Origin: Villigracilis sp900696595
GTDB taxonomy: Bacteria; Chloroflexota; Anaerolineae; Anaerolineales; Villigracilaceae
Direction of reading: 5' to 3'
DNA: 42,255 bases
NCBI GenBank assembly: GCA_030263615.1
Contig: SZPH01000023.1
Location: forward strand, 1-42,255
The notes under the pieces are model-generated. The model did no database searches. It was not told where the DNA came from and saw only the letters and a list, made by a program, of their open reading frames with translations. Below are positions 15,794 through 23,944 of the stretch, piece after piece. The translations under genes and the position numbers were made by a program. Within the stretch, counting starts at the first letter, position 1; every line of letters starts with the position of its first letter.

Positions 15794-15809
15794 CCTACCG
15801 TTCGGTAGG
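15794..15809. promoter_or_regulatory. Probable TetR operator
   Basis: Perfect inverted repeat CCTACCG, TT, CGGTAGG between the promoter and the AAGGAG of the TetR gene. Bound regulator would sit on the transcription start, so autorepression of the whole beta-oxidation operon is expected. Confidence 0.65.
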
Positions 15810-15820
15810 GAAGGAGACTC

Positions 15821-16381
15821 ATGACCAGAGACGACGTTCTCGACGCGGCCGCGCAAGTCTTTCGACAGAAGGGCTTTCATGGCGCGTCCATGTCCGACAT
15901 TGCGGCGGCGTTGAGCGTGCAAAAGCCGAGCCTGTATCATCACGTCAAGTCCAAGCAGGAGATTTTGCTCGCGCTTCTCGACCGCGCCCTGATCCTGCTC
16001 GCCGACCATATTGGTTCGATCTCCGCCCAGTCCCTTCCCGCCGACAAAAAACTCAGGCAGATGATTCGCGGTTACCTCTCCGCCCTGGCGGACAACGCCG
16101 ACCTGACCGCCGTCCTGCTGTTCGAGCATCGCTCGCTCGATAAAAAATCCCATGCCCGCCATGTCCCTCAACGCGACAAGTTTGAGGCGCTGTGGCGGGA
16201 TGTTCTTAACGAGGGCGCGCGCGAAAAAATATTTGACGTAAAAGACGCGAGTCTCGCCGTCCGCGCCCTGATGGGCGTGATGAATTGGACGCTCACCTGG
16301 TATCACCCCGACGGAGAAAAGACCATCGAAGAGATTGCGGACGAGTATTCCGATTTGATGTTGAAGGGGATGTTGCGGTAG
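15821..16381 (+). CDS. TetR/AcrR family transcriptional regulator
   Basis: 186 residues. The N-terminal helix-turn-helix is clear: D-D-V-L-D-A-A-A-Q-V-F-R-Q-K-G-F-H-G-A-S-M-S-D-I-A (~4-28), then V-Q-K-P-S-L-Y-H-H-V-K-S-K as recognition helix and exit (~33-45). The C-terminal ligand domain resembles fatty-acid or acyl-CoA sensing members (KstR2/FadR-like). It is the first gene of the plus-strand run encoding acyl-CoA dehydrogenases, FadN and thiolase, with a promoter, an operator and AAGGAG just upstream. The likely job is to repress the operon until acyl-CoA accumulates. The ligand is inferred from context only. Its TAG stop is the first word of the octamer array. Confidence 0.88.
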   Translation: MTRDDVLDAAAQVFRQKGFHGASMSDIAAALSVQKPSLYHHVKSKQEILLALLDRALILLADHIGSISAQSLPADKKLRQMIRGYLSALADNADLTAVLLFEHRSLDKKSHARHVPQRDKFEALWRDVLNEGAREKIFDVKDASLAVRALMGVMNWTLTWYHPDGEKTIEEIADEYSDLMLKGMLR

Positions 16382-16537
16382 TCGAGTAGTCAAATGGTCG
16401 AGTAGTTGAGTAGTCGAGTAGTTGAGTAGTCGAGTAGTCGAGTAGTTGAGTAGTCGAGTAGTTGAGTAGTTGAGTAGTCGAGTAGTTGAGTAGTTGAGTA
16501 GTTGAGTAGTCGAGTAGTTGAGTAGTTGAGTAGTCAA
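16379..16537. repeat. Octamer tandem array (GTAGTYGA)n
   Basis: About 18 copies of an 8-bp unit alternating GTAGTCGA and GTAGTTGA, with one aberrant unit near 16391. The array begins on the TetR stop codon and ends on the AAAGGAG that serves the next gene. The unit repeats TAG and TGA stops in all three plus frames, while the complementary strand stays open. Confidence 0.95.
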
Positions 16538-16552
16538 AAGGAGTGAAGACAC

Positions 16553-17641
16553 ATGTACTCATTCGAACCAAACGAAGAACAACAGATGTTGATGGACGCG
16601 GTGGGGAAGTACGCGGCGAACGATCTGCGTCCCGCCGCGCACGACGCGGAGGAAAGCCGCGAGATGCCGCAGAAACTTATCAACAAGGGCTGGGAACTCG
16701 GCTTGCTTCAGGCGTCCACGCCGGAGGTTTATGGCGGTTTCGGCGAGCGCAGCGCCGTGACAGGCGTCCTCGCCGTCGAAGAGATGGCGTTTGGCGACCT
16801 GGCGGGCGCGCTGGCGGTGATGACGCCGTCGCTGTTTGCCACTCCCATTTTGCTTTGCGGAAGCGAGGAGCAAAAGAAGGAATATCTCCCGAAGATTGTC
16901 GAAGGCGCGTGGGCTCCATACACTGCCGCGTTGATCGAATACAGTTTTGACTTCGACCCCAACGCGCTCAAGACCGCCGCAAAAGCCGAAGGCGGCGGAT
17001 ACGTCCTCAACGGCGAGAAAGCCTTCGTCCCGTTTGCCAAGGACGCCGAAGCGTTGATCGTGTACGCAAATCTCGATGGGGTCACGCAAGGCTTCATCGT
17101 CCGAAAAGAGGCGGCGGGTTTGTCCATCTCCGACGAGCGCGAAAAATTGATGGGATTGAACGCCCTGCCCATGTATCGAATCAAACTGGAGAACGTCCCC
17201 GCCGAACGATTGGGCGGCGCATCGGGCTGCGACTTTGGCCTGATCCTCGCTTCGATGCGCATTGCCTCCGCCTCAGCCGCTTTGGGCGTGGCGAAGTCGT
17301 CCTTTGAATATGCAAAGAATTACGCGAAGGAGCGCGACGCCTTTGGCGTAAAGATCGCGCAGAAGCAGGCGGTCGCTTTCATGCTGGCGGAGATGATCAC
17401 GGAGATCGAAGCCATACGCCTGCTGACGTGGGAAGCCGCCTGGAAGTTGGATACCAACAAGGAAGACGCGTTTACTTCGGCGTACCTTGCCTTTACCGGC
17501 GCGTGCGATATGGCGATGATGGTCACGGATCGCGGCGTGCAAATCTACGGCGGACACGGCTACATCCGCGAGAATCCCGTCGAACTGCTTGCCCGCAATG
17601 GGCGCGGTTTCCCCATGCTGTTGGGGCTGGCGATTGTGTAG
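16553..17641 (+). CDS. Acyl-CoA dehydrogenase family protein, catalytic Glu not found
   Basis: 362 residues with the usual three-part fold: an N-terminal helical domain, a beta domain (Y-V-L-N-G-E-K-A-F-V-P, ~143-153) and a C-terminal helix bundle (K-E-R-D-A-F-G-V-K-I-A-Q-K-Q, then Q-I-Y-G-G-H-G-Y-I-R). These enzymes oxidise acyl-CoA to enoyl-CoA with FAD. The protein stops about where the Y-E-G-T catalytic loop of medium-chain enzymes would begin (R-G-F-P-M-L-L-G-L-A-I-V end), and the alternative Glu position of isovaleryl-CoA dehydrogenase is not Glu either. It is followed after 100 bp by a second, complete homologue. A heteromeric enzyme made of both is the favoured reading. AAAGGAG lies 9 bp before the ATG. 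Confidence 0.88.
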   Translation: MYSFEPNEEQQMLMDAVGKYAANDLRPAAHDAEESREMPQKLINKGWELGLLQASTPEVYGGFGERSAVTGVLAVEEMAFGDLAGALAVMTPSLFATPILLCGSEEQKKEYLPKIVEGAWAPYTAALIEYSFDFDPNALKTAAKAEGGGYVLNGEKAFVPFAKDAEALIVYANLDGVTQGFIVRKEAAGLSISDEREKLMGLNALPMYRIKLENVPAERLGGASGCDFGLILASMRIASASAALGVAKSSFEYAKNYAKERDAFGVKIAQKQAVAFMLAEMITEIEAIRLLTWEAAWKLDTNKEDAFTSAYLAFTGACDMAMMVTDRGVQIYGGHGYIRENPVELLARNGRGFPMLLGLAIV

Positions 17642-17648
17642 TGTTAAA

Positions 17649-17729
17649 AGTTACAGGTTGCAGGTTACAGGTTGCAGGTTCTAATCTTCAACCTTCAACC
17701 TTCAACATTAAACCTTCAACCTTCAACCA
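17649..17729. repeat. Heptamer array (TTACAGG/TTGCAGG, then CTTCAAC)
   Basis: Four G-rich words are followed by a run of TTCAACC-type words that are roughly their reverse complement. The AACAGGAG Shine-Dalgarno of the next gene follows directly. It fills the 100-bp gap between the two acyl-CoA dehydrogenases. Confidence 0.85.
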
Positions 17730-17741
17730 ACAGGAGCAACC

Positions 17742-19007
17742 ATGACCATAGATTTTGAACCCCCCAAACCGATCGCGCAGACGCAGTTAATGCTGGCGAC
17801 GGTCACGCGCGAGATGATGCGCCCGCAGTCGCGCTATCTGGATGAGAACGAGCACGCCATTCCGTGGGATTACATTGAATTCATGCACGCGGCGATGAAG
17901 GCTTCGGGCGGCGGGCGGCTGGTGCCGAAGGAAAACGGCGGCGAGAAGAAGGAAGAGCCGCAGGAGAAGCGTCCGCCCATCGGCTATCAAATGATCGCGG
18001 CGCAGATCGAAGCCTTGTGCTGGGGCGACCTCGGCATGTATCACTGCCTGCCGGGCGGAGGACTCGGCGCCGCCGCCGTGCAAGCCGCCGCCTCCCCCGA
18101 ACAGAGGGCGAAATTCCTCGCGCGTTTTCAGGATGAAAAACCGACCTTCGCCGCCATGTGCATGACCGAACCCGGCGCGGGATCGGATACTTCCGCGATT
18201 CGGGCGCGGGCTGTGCTGGATGAAAAGACCAACGAATGGGTCATCAACGGCGAGAAGATTTTTGTGACGGGCGGCGATAAATCCTTCAACGCCTACGAAA
18301 AACTCGGACGGGGATTTATCGTGGTGTGGGCGAGCATTGACCCGTCTGCGGGACGGGCGGGGATGCGGGCGTTCGTCGTCGAGGGCGGGACGCCGGGCGT
18401 GAAAATCACAAAACTCGAACACAAGATGGGAATCCGCGCGAGCGATACGGCGGCGATCTCGCTTGTGGATGTGCGCGTGCCGTTCGAGAACCTGCTCGGC
18501 AAGCCGACGGTGGAAAAAAGCACAACGGGCTTCAAGGGCGCGATGGCCACCTTCGACGCGACAAGGCCGCTCGTGGCCGCATCCGGCTTGGGCGTGGCGC
18601 GAGCCGCGTTTGAATTCCTCAAAGAGAAATTGAAAGAGAGCGGGATTGAAATCCGCTATGGATTGCCGCGCAATAAATTGACGTCCATCGAGAGGGACGT
18701 GATTGACATGGAAGTTCAACTGCGCTCGGCGTGGCTGTTGGTTTTGAAGGCGGTCTGGATGGCGGATAATAAAAAGTCGAACGCGCTTGAATCTTCGATG
18801 AGCAAGGTGCGCGCGGGCGACGTGTGTACAAAGATCACGCAGAAAGCCGTCGAGATCATGGGCCCGCTCGGCTACAGCCGCGAGTTCCTGCTGGAGAAAT
18901 GGTTCCGCGACGCGAAGATCACGGATATTTATGAAGGCACGGGGCAGATCAACCGGCTGGTGGTGGCGCGGCAGGTGTTGGGATATTCGGGATCGGAGTT
19001 GAGGTAG
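17742..19007 (+). CDS. Acyl-CoA dehydrogenase
   Basis: 421 residues, complete. Signature 1 C-M-T-E-P-G-A-G-S-D is at ~139-148; the beta domain reads W-V-I-N-G-E-K-I-F-V-T-G-G; the C-terminal domain has the catalytic loop D-I-Y-E-G-T-G-Q-I-N-R-L, whose Glu is the expected base. An extra charged loop (E-N-G-G-E-K-K-E-E-P-Q-E-K-R, ~64-77) is not typical of the family. It probably performs the first oxidation of beta-oxidation together with the preceding subunit, passing electrons to ETF. Starts at the ATG after ACAGGAGC. The TAG stop begins a heptamer array. Confidence 0.95.
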   Translation: MTIDFEPPKPIAQTQLMLATVTREMMRPQSRYLDENEHAIPWDYIEFMHAAMKASGGGRLVPKENGGEKKEEPQEKRPPIGYQMIAAQIEALCWGDLGMYHCLPGGGLGAAAVQAAASPEQRAKFLARFQDEKPTFAAMCMTEPGAGSDTSAIRARAVLDEKTNEWVINGEKIFVTGGDKSFNAYEKLGRGFIVVWASIDPSAGRAGMRAFVVEGGTPGVKITKLEHKMGIRASDTAAISLVDVRVPFENLLGKPTVEKSTTGFKGAMATFDATRPLVAASGLGVARAAFEFLKEKLKESGIEIRYGLPRNKLTSIERDVIDMEVQLRSAWLLVLKAVWMADNKKSNALESSMSKVRAGDVCTKITQKAVEIMGPLGYSREFLLEKWFRDAKITDIYEGTGQINRLVVARQVLGYSGSELR

Positions 19008-19079
19008 GTGGTAGGTGGTGATTGGTAATTGGTAATTGGTAAGTGGTAATTGGTGAGTGGCGAATAGTAATTGGTATTT
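19005..19079. repeat. Heptamer array (GGTAATT)-type upstream of four-helix gene 1
   Basis: It begins on the TAG stop (TAGGTGG words) and drifts into GGTAATT, GGTAAGT and GGTGAGT words. The downstream array at 19570-19640 is made of the reverse complement (AATTACC), so the gene between is bracketed by inverted arrays. Confidence 0.9.
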
Positions 19080-19089
19080 GGAGGATGCG

Positions 19090-19572
19090 ATGGCGACGTT
19101 CGAGGATTTACAGGTCTTGAAAACGGCTGAGGCGATTTGTGACTCGATATATAAAAAGGCGGAGAAGTGGGATGAGTTTGCGAAGGATGTGGTTGGGAGG
19201 CAGATCGCGCGTTCCGCTGATTCGATAGGCGCGAATATCGCCGAGTCCTTCGGAAGATTCAATTTTGGAGAAAAACTTCAATTCCTGTACTACTCGCGTG
19301 GAAGTTTGTTCGAAACCAAATACTGGCTGAATCGAGTCAGGGAGCGCGGCTTGATGAAAGCGGATGAAGTTCAGGGATATGCGCTCAACTTGACTTCACT
19401 GGCTCGACAGTTGAACGCCTTTGCCAGTGGTTTGAGAACTGTCCGTTCGGAACATCCAAAGAACAAACCCAGCGCCGTTCGTGAAGCCGCTCCGGAATAC
19501 ATTGCCGCCAATTTGGACGAGATTCCAGACCCGTTATTTTCCGAAGCCGACATCAATTCGCTCAGCCGATAA
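19090..19572 (+). CDS. Four-helix bundle protein (S23/IVP family)
   Basis: 160 residues from the ATG at 19090 with GGAGG 5 bp upstream; a longer frame runs back into the repeat and is rejected. The protein shows the S23 pattern: F-E-D-L-Q-V-L-K-T-A at the start, Q-I-A-R-S-A-D-S-I-G-A-N-I-A-E-S-F-G-R in the middle, F-L-Y-Y-S-R-G-S-L-F-E-T-K-Y-W-L, and a last helix. Homologues were first seen in 23S rRNA intervening sequences, and relatives accompany diversity-generating retroelements. Neither partner is present here. About 40 residues at the C-terminus go beyond the family's usual ~120. It interrupts a beta-oxidation operon and has no evident part in it. Confidence 0.88.
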   Translation: MATFEDLQVLKTAEAICDSIYKKAEKWDEFAKDVVGRQIARSADSIGANIAESFGRFNFGEKLQFLYYSRGSLFETKYWLNRVRERGLMKADEVQGYALNLTSLARQLNAFASGLRTVRSEHPKNKPSAVREAAPEYIAANLDEIPDPLFSEADINSLSR

Positions 19573-19640
19573 TTACCAATTACCAGTCTCTAATTACCAA
19601 CCACCAATTACCAATCTCTAATTACCAATCACCAATCTCC
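19570..19640. repeat. Heptamer array (AATTACC) downstream of four-helix gene 1
   Basis: It starts on the TAA stop (TAATTACC) and contains CAATTAC, CAGTCTC and CAATCTC words up to the AAAAGGAG of the FadN gene. Reverse complement of the array at 19005-19079. Confidence 0.9.
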
Positions 19641-19654
19641 AAAAGGAGTTACAC

Positions 19655-22036
19655 ATGAACTACAGTATACATCGCGCCGTCGTCATCGGCTCCGGCACAA
19701 TGGGGGCGGCGATTGCGGCGCATCTGGCAAATATTGGAACGCCTGTGACGTTGCTGGATATTGCCGCAAAAGATTCGCCGGATAAAAACAAAATCGTCAA
19801 GGAGGGCTGGGATCGTTGTCTTAAGGCGCGTCCGTCCAATTTGATGGCGAAGGAATTGGAAGCGCTGGTCACGCTTGGCAATCTCGAAGATGATTTCGGC
19901 GCAGTGGCCGAGGCGGACTGGGTCTGCGAAGCCATTGTCGAGAATCTGAAAATCAAGCAGGACTTGATGGCTCGCATTGACGAAGTCCGCAAGCCGAATG
20001 CGATTATTTCAACGAACACTTCGGGTATCCCGGTCGCTTCGATTGCGGAGGGACGCTCGAAGGAATTCAAGAAGCATTTCCTCGGCGCGCATTTCTTTAA
20101 CCCGCCGCGTTATTTGAAACTGCTGGAGATCATCCCGACGGCGGACACGTCGAAGGATGTGGTCGAGTTCATTTCGTATTTCGGCGAATATCGTTTGGGC
20201 AAAGGCGTTGTATTGTGCAAGGATACGCCCAACTTTGTTGGCAATCGCGTGGCGTTTGGCACAGGCGCGTTTGCGATGGATTTCATCCTCGAGAACGGCT
20301 ACACTGTGGACGAAGTGGACGCTCTCACCGGACCTTTGATGGGCCGCCCGAAAACGGCCACGTTCAGGCTGATGGATTTGGTCGGCGTGGACGTGTGGCA
20401 TCACGTCGGGACGAACCTCGCGCCTTTGATTCCGCACGATAAACTGGGGCAGAAATATCTCGCCGCCGAAAAGCCGAAGAAATTGATGGAAACCCTGCTC
20501 GAACGCAAGTGGCTGGGCAACAAGACCAAAGTCGGTTTCTATAAGGAAGTGCGCGATGCGGAGGGGAAGAAGCAGTTCTATTCGCTGGATTTGAACACGC
20601 TCGAACATGTCCCCGCCAGCAAGCCGAGATTCGACTCGGTCAAGGCGGCGAAAGAGGTCGAGGGATTGGGCGACAGGCTCAAGGTCATGTTGGAGGCGGA
20701 CGACAAGGCGGCGAAACTCGTCAAGGCGCTCACATATCAGAGTTTCCAGTATGTCTCATCCATCATCCCCGAAGTGGCGGATACGCCCAAGCCGATTGAC
20801 GACGCGATCCGCTGGGGTTTTATGCACGAAGCGGGCGCGTTCGAAATTTGGGACATGCTCGGCGTGAAGGAAACCGTCAGACGCATGAAGGCGGAAGGCT
20901 ACCCCGCCGCGAAATGGGTGGATGAAATGTTGAAGAACGGTTGCGAGACGTTCTATCAATACAGGCATGGAAATAAGATCGGCGCGTATGACGCGTCGAA
21001 GAAGAAGTATGTCAAGTTCAAGGCGGGCGAAGACTTTGTGTTCCTGAAGGATTTGCGCGGCACGAAGAAGGAAGTGAGCAAAAATGCGGGCGCGTCGTTG
21101 TTCGATATTGGAGATGGAGTCGGCTTGGTGGAATTTCATACCAAGATGAACGCGCTCGACGACGATATTTCCGCGATCGTGACCGAGGCGATGGACAGAC
21201 TGCAAAGCGATTTCGACGGGCTGGTGGTCGGCAACGAAGGCGAGCATTTCAGCGCGGGCGCGAATCTGTTCATGGTGGTGGTCGCCGCGCAGCAGGGGAT
21301 GTGGGATCAACTCGACGGCGCGATTCGCAGACTGCAAAATATGAACATGCGGATGCGTTACTCGCCGAAGCCGATCGTGGTCGCGCCTGTGGGGTACGCG
21401 CTCGGCGGCGGGTGCGAGATCACGATGCACGCTTCCCGCGTGGTTGCGGCGGCTGAGACGTATATCGGACTGGTCGAACTCGGCGCGGGAGTCATCCCTG
21501 CCGGGGCGGGGACGAAGGAATATATGCGGCGCATCATCAATCCCGCCATGAGGGTGGAAAATGTAGAGCCGTTCCCGTTCATTCAAAAGGCTTTTCTGCA
21601 GATTGGGCAGGCAAAGGTTGCGACCTCCGCCGAAGAAGCGCGCGGCATGGGGATTTTGAATCCGCAGGATCGAGTCGTAGTCAACCGCGATCATCTCCTC
21701 ACCGAAGCGAAGAAAGAAGTCCTGCATCTGGTTGCGTCTGGGTATCGTCCGCCTGCGCCTGAGTTGATTTATGCGGCCGGGCGCGACATGTTCGGCGCGA
21801 TGAAGGTCGGCGCGTGGGCGTTCAAGGAAGGCAAATACATCACCGAATACGACGCGCACATCGCCACAAAACTGGCGCGCATCATCGCGGGCGGCGACAT
21901 TACCAAGCCGACGTGGGTGAGCGAGCAGTATATTTTGGATTTGGAGCGTGAGGCGTTCTTATCCTTGTGCGGCGAGGAGAAGACGCAGGCGAGGATGTGG
22001 AGTATTTTGCAGACGGGGAAGCCGTTGAGGAATTAG
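19655..22036 (+). CDS. fadN: 3-hydroxyacyl-CoA dehydrogenase / enoyl-CoA hydratase (FadN type)
   Basis: 793 residues, close to Bacillus FadN in size and order. The NAD-binding half comes first: G-S-G-T-M-G-A-A-I-A (~12-21), then the catalytic region G-A-H-F-F-N-P-P-R (~144-152). The C-terminal half is crotonase-like: H-F-S-A-G-A-N-L (oxyanion hole), A-L-G-G-G-C-E-I-T-M and V-E-L-G-A-G-V-I-P-A-G-A-G with the catalytic Glu. This is the reverse order of E. coli FadB. The enzyme hydrates enoyl-CoA and oxidises the 3-hydroxyacyl-CoA to 3-ketoacyl-CoA, feeding the thiolase encoded two genes downstream. AAAAGGAG lies 8 bp before the ATG. Confidence 0.95.
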   Translation: MNYSIHRAVVIGSGTMGAAIAAHLANIGTPVTLLDIAAKDSPDKNKIVKEGWDRCLKARPSNLMAKELEALVTLGNLEDDFGAVAEADWVCEAIVENLKIKQDLMARIDEVRKPNAIISTNTSGIPVASIAEGRSKEFKKHFLGAHFFNPPRYLKLLEIIPTADTSKDVVEFISYFGEYRLGKGVVLCKDTPNFVGNRVAFGTGAFAMDFILENGYTVDEVDALTGPLMGRPKTATFRLMDLVGVDVWHHVGTNLAPLIPHDKLGQKYLAAEKPKKLMETLLERKWLGNKTKVGFYKEVRDAEGKKQFYSLDLNTLEHVPASKPRFDSVKAAKEVEGLGDRLKVMLEADDKAAKLVKALTYQSFQYVSSIIPEVADTPKPIDDAIRWGFMHEAGAFEIWDMLGVKETVRRMKAEGYPAAKWVDEMLKNGCETFYQYRHGNKIGAYDASKKKYVKFKAGEDFVFLKDLRGTKKEVSKNAGASLFDIGDGVGLVEFHTKMNALDDDISAIVTEAMDRLQSDFDGLVVGNEGEHFSAGANLFMVVVAAQQGMWDQLDGAIRRLQNMNMRMRYSPKPIVVAPVGYALGGGCEITMHASRVVAAAETYIGLVELGAGVIPAGAGTKEYMRRIINPAMRVENVEPFPFIQKAFLQIGQAKVATSAEEARGMGILNPQDRVVVNRDHLLTEAKKEVLHLVASGYRPPAPELIYAAGRDMFGAMKVGAWAFKEGKYITEYDAHIATKLARIIAGGDITKPTWVSEQYILDLEREAFLSLCGEEKTQARMWSILQTGKPLRN

Positions 22037-22139
22037 GCGAGGTGCGAGATACGAGATACAGGGTACAAGATACGAGATACGAGATACAAGATACGAGATA
22101 CAAGATACAAGATACGGGATACGAGATACATGATACGGG
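22034..22139. repeat. Heptamer array (GATACRA)n upstream of four-helix gene 2
   Basis: About a dozen words GATACGA, GATACAA and GATACAG follow the FadN stop. The array after the gene (22587-22655) contains CTTGTATC words, the reverse complement. Confidence 0.9.
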
Positions 22140-22157
22140 TTGCGGAGGAGCGAGGTG

Positions 22158-22589
22158 ATGGGTGACAAGTTTGTGAAGTTTGAGGATTGGGAGAAATCCG
22201 TCCCCGAATTTGTAAAGAAGGACTCGCTGTGGGAGTCTTTATACTATCGCGTTGCGCTCTATTTGTATGATTTAGTCTGGGATGATTGCGACATTCTGCA
22301 GAAAGACCTTCGTGCAAGGCATAATATCGGACAGATCATTCACAGTTCGGGAAGTATTAGTGCGAACATGGAGGAGGCAGTTGGGCGAGGAGTTGGGACG
22401 CCAGATTATGTCCGCATTTTGAAAATCAGCCTCGGCGAGATTCGCGAGACGCGCGGCTGGTATTACCGCTGCCGCCATGCCCTGCCGCCTGATTTGCTTG
22501 AACATCGTTACAAAGTGATTGACCATTTGAAAGCCCTGGTTGTCAACCTTCTCAACTCGCATAAAGGCAACCTCGGCAAGAAGAAGTAA
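22158..22589 (+). CDS. Four-helix bundle protein (S23-like), second copy
   Basis: 143 residues from the ATG at 22158 preceded by GGAGGAGCGAGG; an upstream in-frame ATG lies in the repeat edge. It opens with F-V-K-F-E-D-W-E and carries the family centre (Q-I-I-H-S-S-G-S-I-S-A-N-M-E-E-A-V-G-R-G) and a final helix ending N-L-L-N-S-H-K-G. It is clearly diverged from the copy at 19090, so not a recent duplicate. Same setting: inserted between two beta-oxidation genes and bracketed by inverted heptamer arrays. The role is unknown. Confidence 0.8.
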   Translation: MGDKFVKFEDWEKSVPEFVKKDSLWESLYYRVALYLYDLVWDDCDILQKDLRARHNIGQIIHSSGSISANMEEAVGRGVGTPDYVRILKISLGEIRETRGWYYRCRHALPPDLLEHRYKVIDHLKALVVNLLNSHKGNLGKKK

Positions 22590-22660
22590 CCTGTAACCTG
22601 TAACTTGTATCGTGTAACTTGTATCGTGTAACTTGTACCTTATACCGTGTAATCCGTACA
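22587..22660. repeat. Heptamer/14-mer array (TAACCTG, GTAACTTGTATC)
   Basis: It begins on the TAA stop of four-helix gene 2 and repeats TAACCTG, then GTAACTTGTATCGT, ending near the AAAAGGAGA of the thiolase gene. Confidence 0.88.
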
Positions 22661-22676
22661 CAAAAGGAGAGACACA

Positions 22677-23855
22677 ATGAAAGAAGCTGTTATTGTTAGC
22701 GCCGTCCGCACCCCCGTTGGGAAGGCAAAGCGCGGAGGACTGGCAACGGTCCGACCCGACGAGATGGGCGCGGCGGTGATCAAAGAATTACTTAATCGCA
22801 CGCCGAACCTTGAGCCTGCCCAGATCGAAGACATCGTTTTAGGATGCGCCTTCCCCGAAGGCGAGCAGGGGATGAATTTCGCGCGAACCATTTCCATTCG
22901 GGCGGGTCTGCCCGACAGCGTGCCGGCGGAGACCATCAACCGTTACTGCTCGTCGGGAGTGCAGTCCATCGCGCACATCGCCAACGCCATTCAAGCCGGA
23001 CAGATCGAAATCGGAATCGGCGGCGGCGTGGAGTCCATGTCCATGGTGCCGATGATGGGCTACAAGTTTTCGCCCAACCCGCAATTTGCCATGGAACTGC
23101 CGCAGTATTACACCAACATGGGGCTGACCGCGGAAAATGTCTCGGCGAAGTACGGGATCAGCCGCGAGATGCAGGACGAGTTTGCGTTGAGAAGCAACCA
23201 AAAGGCGGCGCGAGCCGTTGAATCCGGTTTATTCGACCCCGAACTGCTTCCGCTCGATGTAGAAATTCACGAGTATGCGGACGGCAAATCCGTCGCAAAA
23301 AATTTCACCGTGAAGCGCGACGAAGGTCCGCGCGGCGACACCACCCTTGAAGCGCTTGCCAAACTCAAACCCGCATTCAAGGAAGGCGGTACGGTCACGG
23401 CGGGCAACTCCTCGCAGATGTCGGACGGGGCGGCGGCGGTGATGGTCATGTCGGCGGATAAGGCGGCGGAGTTGGGACTCAAGCCATTGGCTCGCTTCGT
23501 TTCCTACGCCGTGGGCGGGGTCGCTCCCGAGTTGATGGGAATCGGACCCGTGGCCGCCATCCCCAAAGCCCTCAAACTGGCGGGACTTTCGCTGAACGAG
23601 ATTGACCTGATCGAACTGAACGAAGCCTTCGCCGCCCAGGGGCTCGCCGTGATGCAAACGCTGGAGATGGACCCCGAAAAAGTCAACGTCAACGGCGGCG
23701 CGATCGCGCTCGGGCATCCGCTCGGATGCACAGGCTCCAAACTCACCACGCAGTTGATCTATGAAATGGGACGCCGTAAATCGAAGTACGGCATGGTCAC
23801 CATGTGCATCGGCGGCGGCATGGGCGCGGCGGCGGTGTTTGAGAATTTGCAGTGA
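22677..23855 (+). CDS. fadA: Acetyl-CoA C-acyltransferase (thiolase, FadA type)
   Basis: 392 residues, normal for thiolases. Nucleophilic Cys in R-Y-C-S-S-G-V-Q-S-I (~90); N-E-A-F-A-A-Q and the His of N-G-G-A-I-A-L-G-H-P-L-G-C-T-G (~345-355); second catalytic Cys in V-T-M-C-I-G-G-G-M-G (~380). It cleaves 3-ketoacyl-CoA to acetyl-CoA and a shortened acyl-CoA, the last step of the cycle encoded by this operon. AAAAGGAG lies upstream of the ATG. The FadN-FadA-FadE gene set mirrors the Bacillus fadNAE operon with a different order. Confidence 0.96.
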   Translation: MKEAVIVSAVRTPVGKAKRGGLATVRPDEMGAAVIKELLNRTPNLEPAQIEDIVLGCAFPEGEQGMNFARTISIRAGLPDSVPAETINRYCSSGVQSIAHIANAIQAGQIEIGIGGGVESMSMVPMMGYKFSPNPQFAMELPQYYTNMGLTAENVSAKYGISREMQDEFALRSNQKAARAVESGLFDPELLPLDVEIHEYADGKSVAKNFTVKRDEGPRGDTTLEALAKLKPAFKEGGTVTAGNSSQMSDGAAAVMVMSADKAAELGLKPLARFVSYAVGGVAPELMGIGPVAAIPKALKLAGLSLNEIDLIELNEAFAAQGLAVMQTLEMDPEKVNVNGGAIALGHPLGCTGSKLTTQLIYEMGRRKSKYGMVTMCIGGGMGAAAVFENLQ

Positions 23856-23872
23856 CAGGCAATCTCCAGTTA

Positions 23873-23906
23873 CCAATCCCCAATTACTTTAGTAATTGGG
23901 GATTGG
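23873..23906. repeat. 16-bp inverted repeat between thiolase and SCP2 genes
   Basis: CCAATCCCCAATTACT (23873-23888), TT, and its perfect complement (23891-23906). The words are of the same CCAATTAC type as the arrays. With no T-tract it is not a standard terminator; it could attenuate or protect the message. Confidence 0.8.
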
Positions 23907-23944
23907 CGATTGGTAATTTACCAACCATAAAAGGAACCCCAATC

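Noticed and set aside
16379..16537. CRISPR array
   Set aside because: Units of 7-8 bp without spacers and no cas genes nearby; simple tandem repeats.
15791..16552. Long minus-strand frame rich in Y-S-T-T-Q-L-L-N repeats, antisense to TetR
   Set aside because: It arises because the octamer array has stops only on the plus strand; the rest is the shadow of the TetR gene.
19090..22589. Diversity-generating retroelement, because S23-like proteins resemble Avd
   Set aside because: No reverse transcriptase, template repeat or variable target gene is present in the window.
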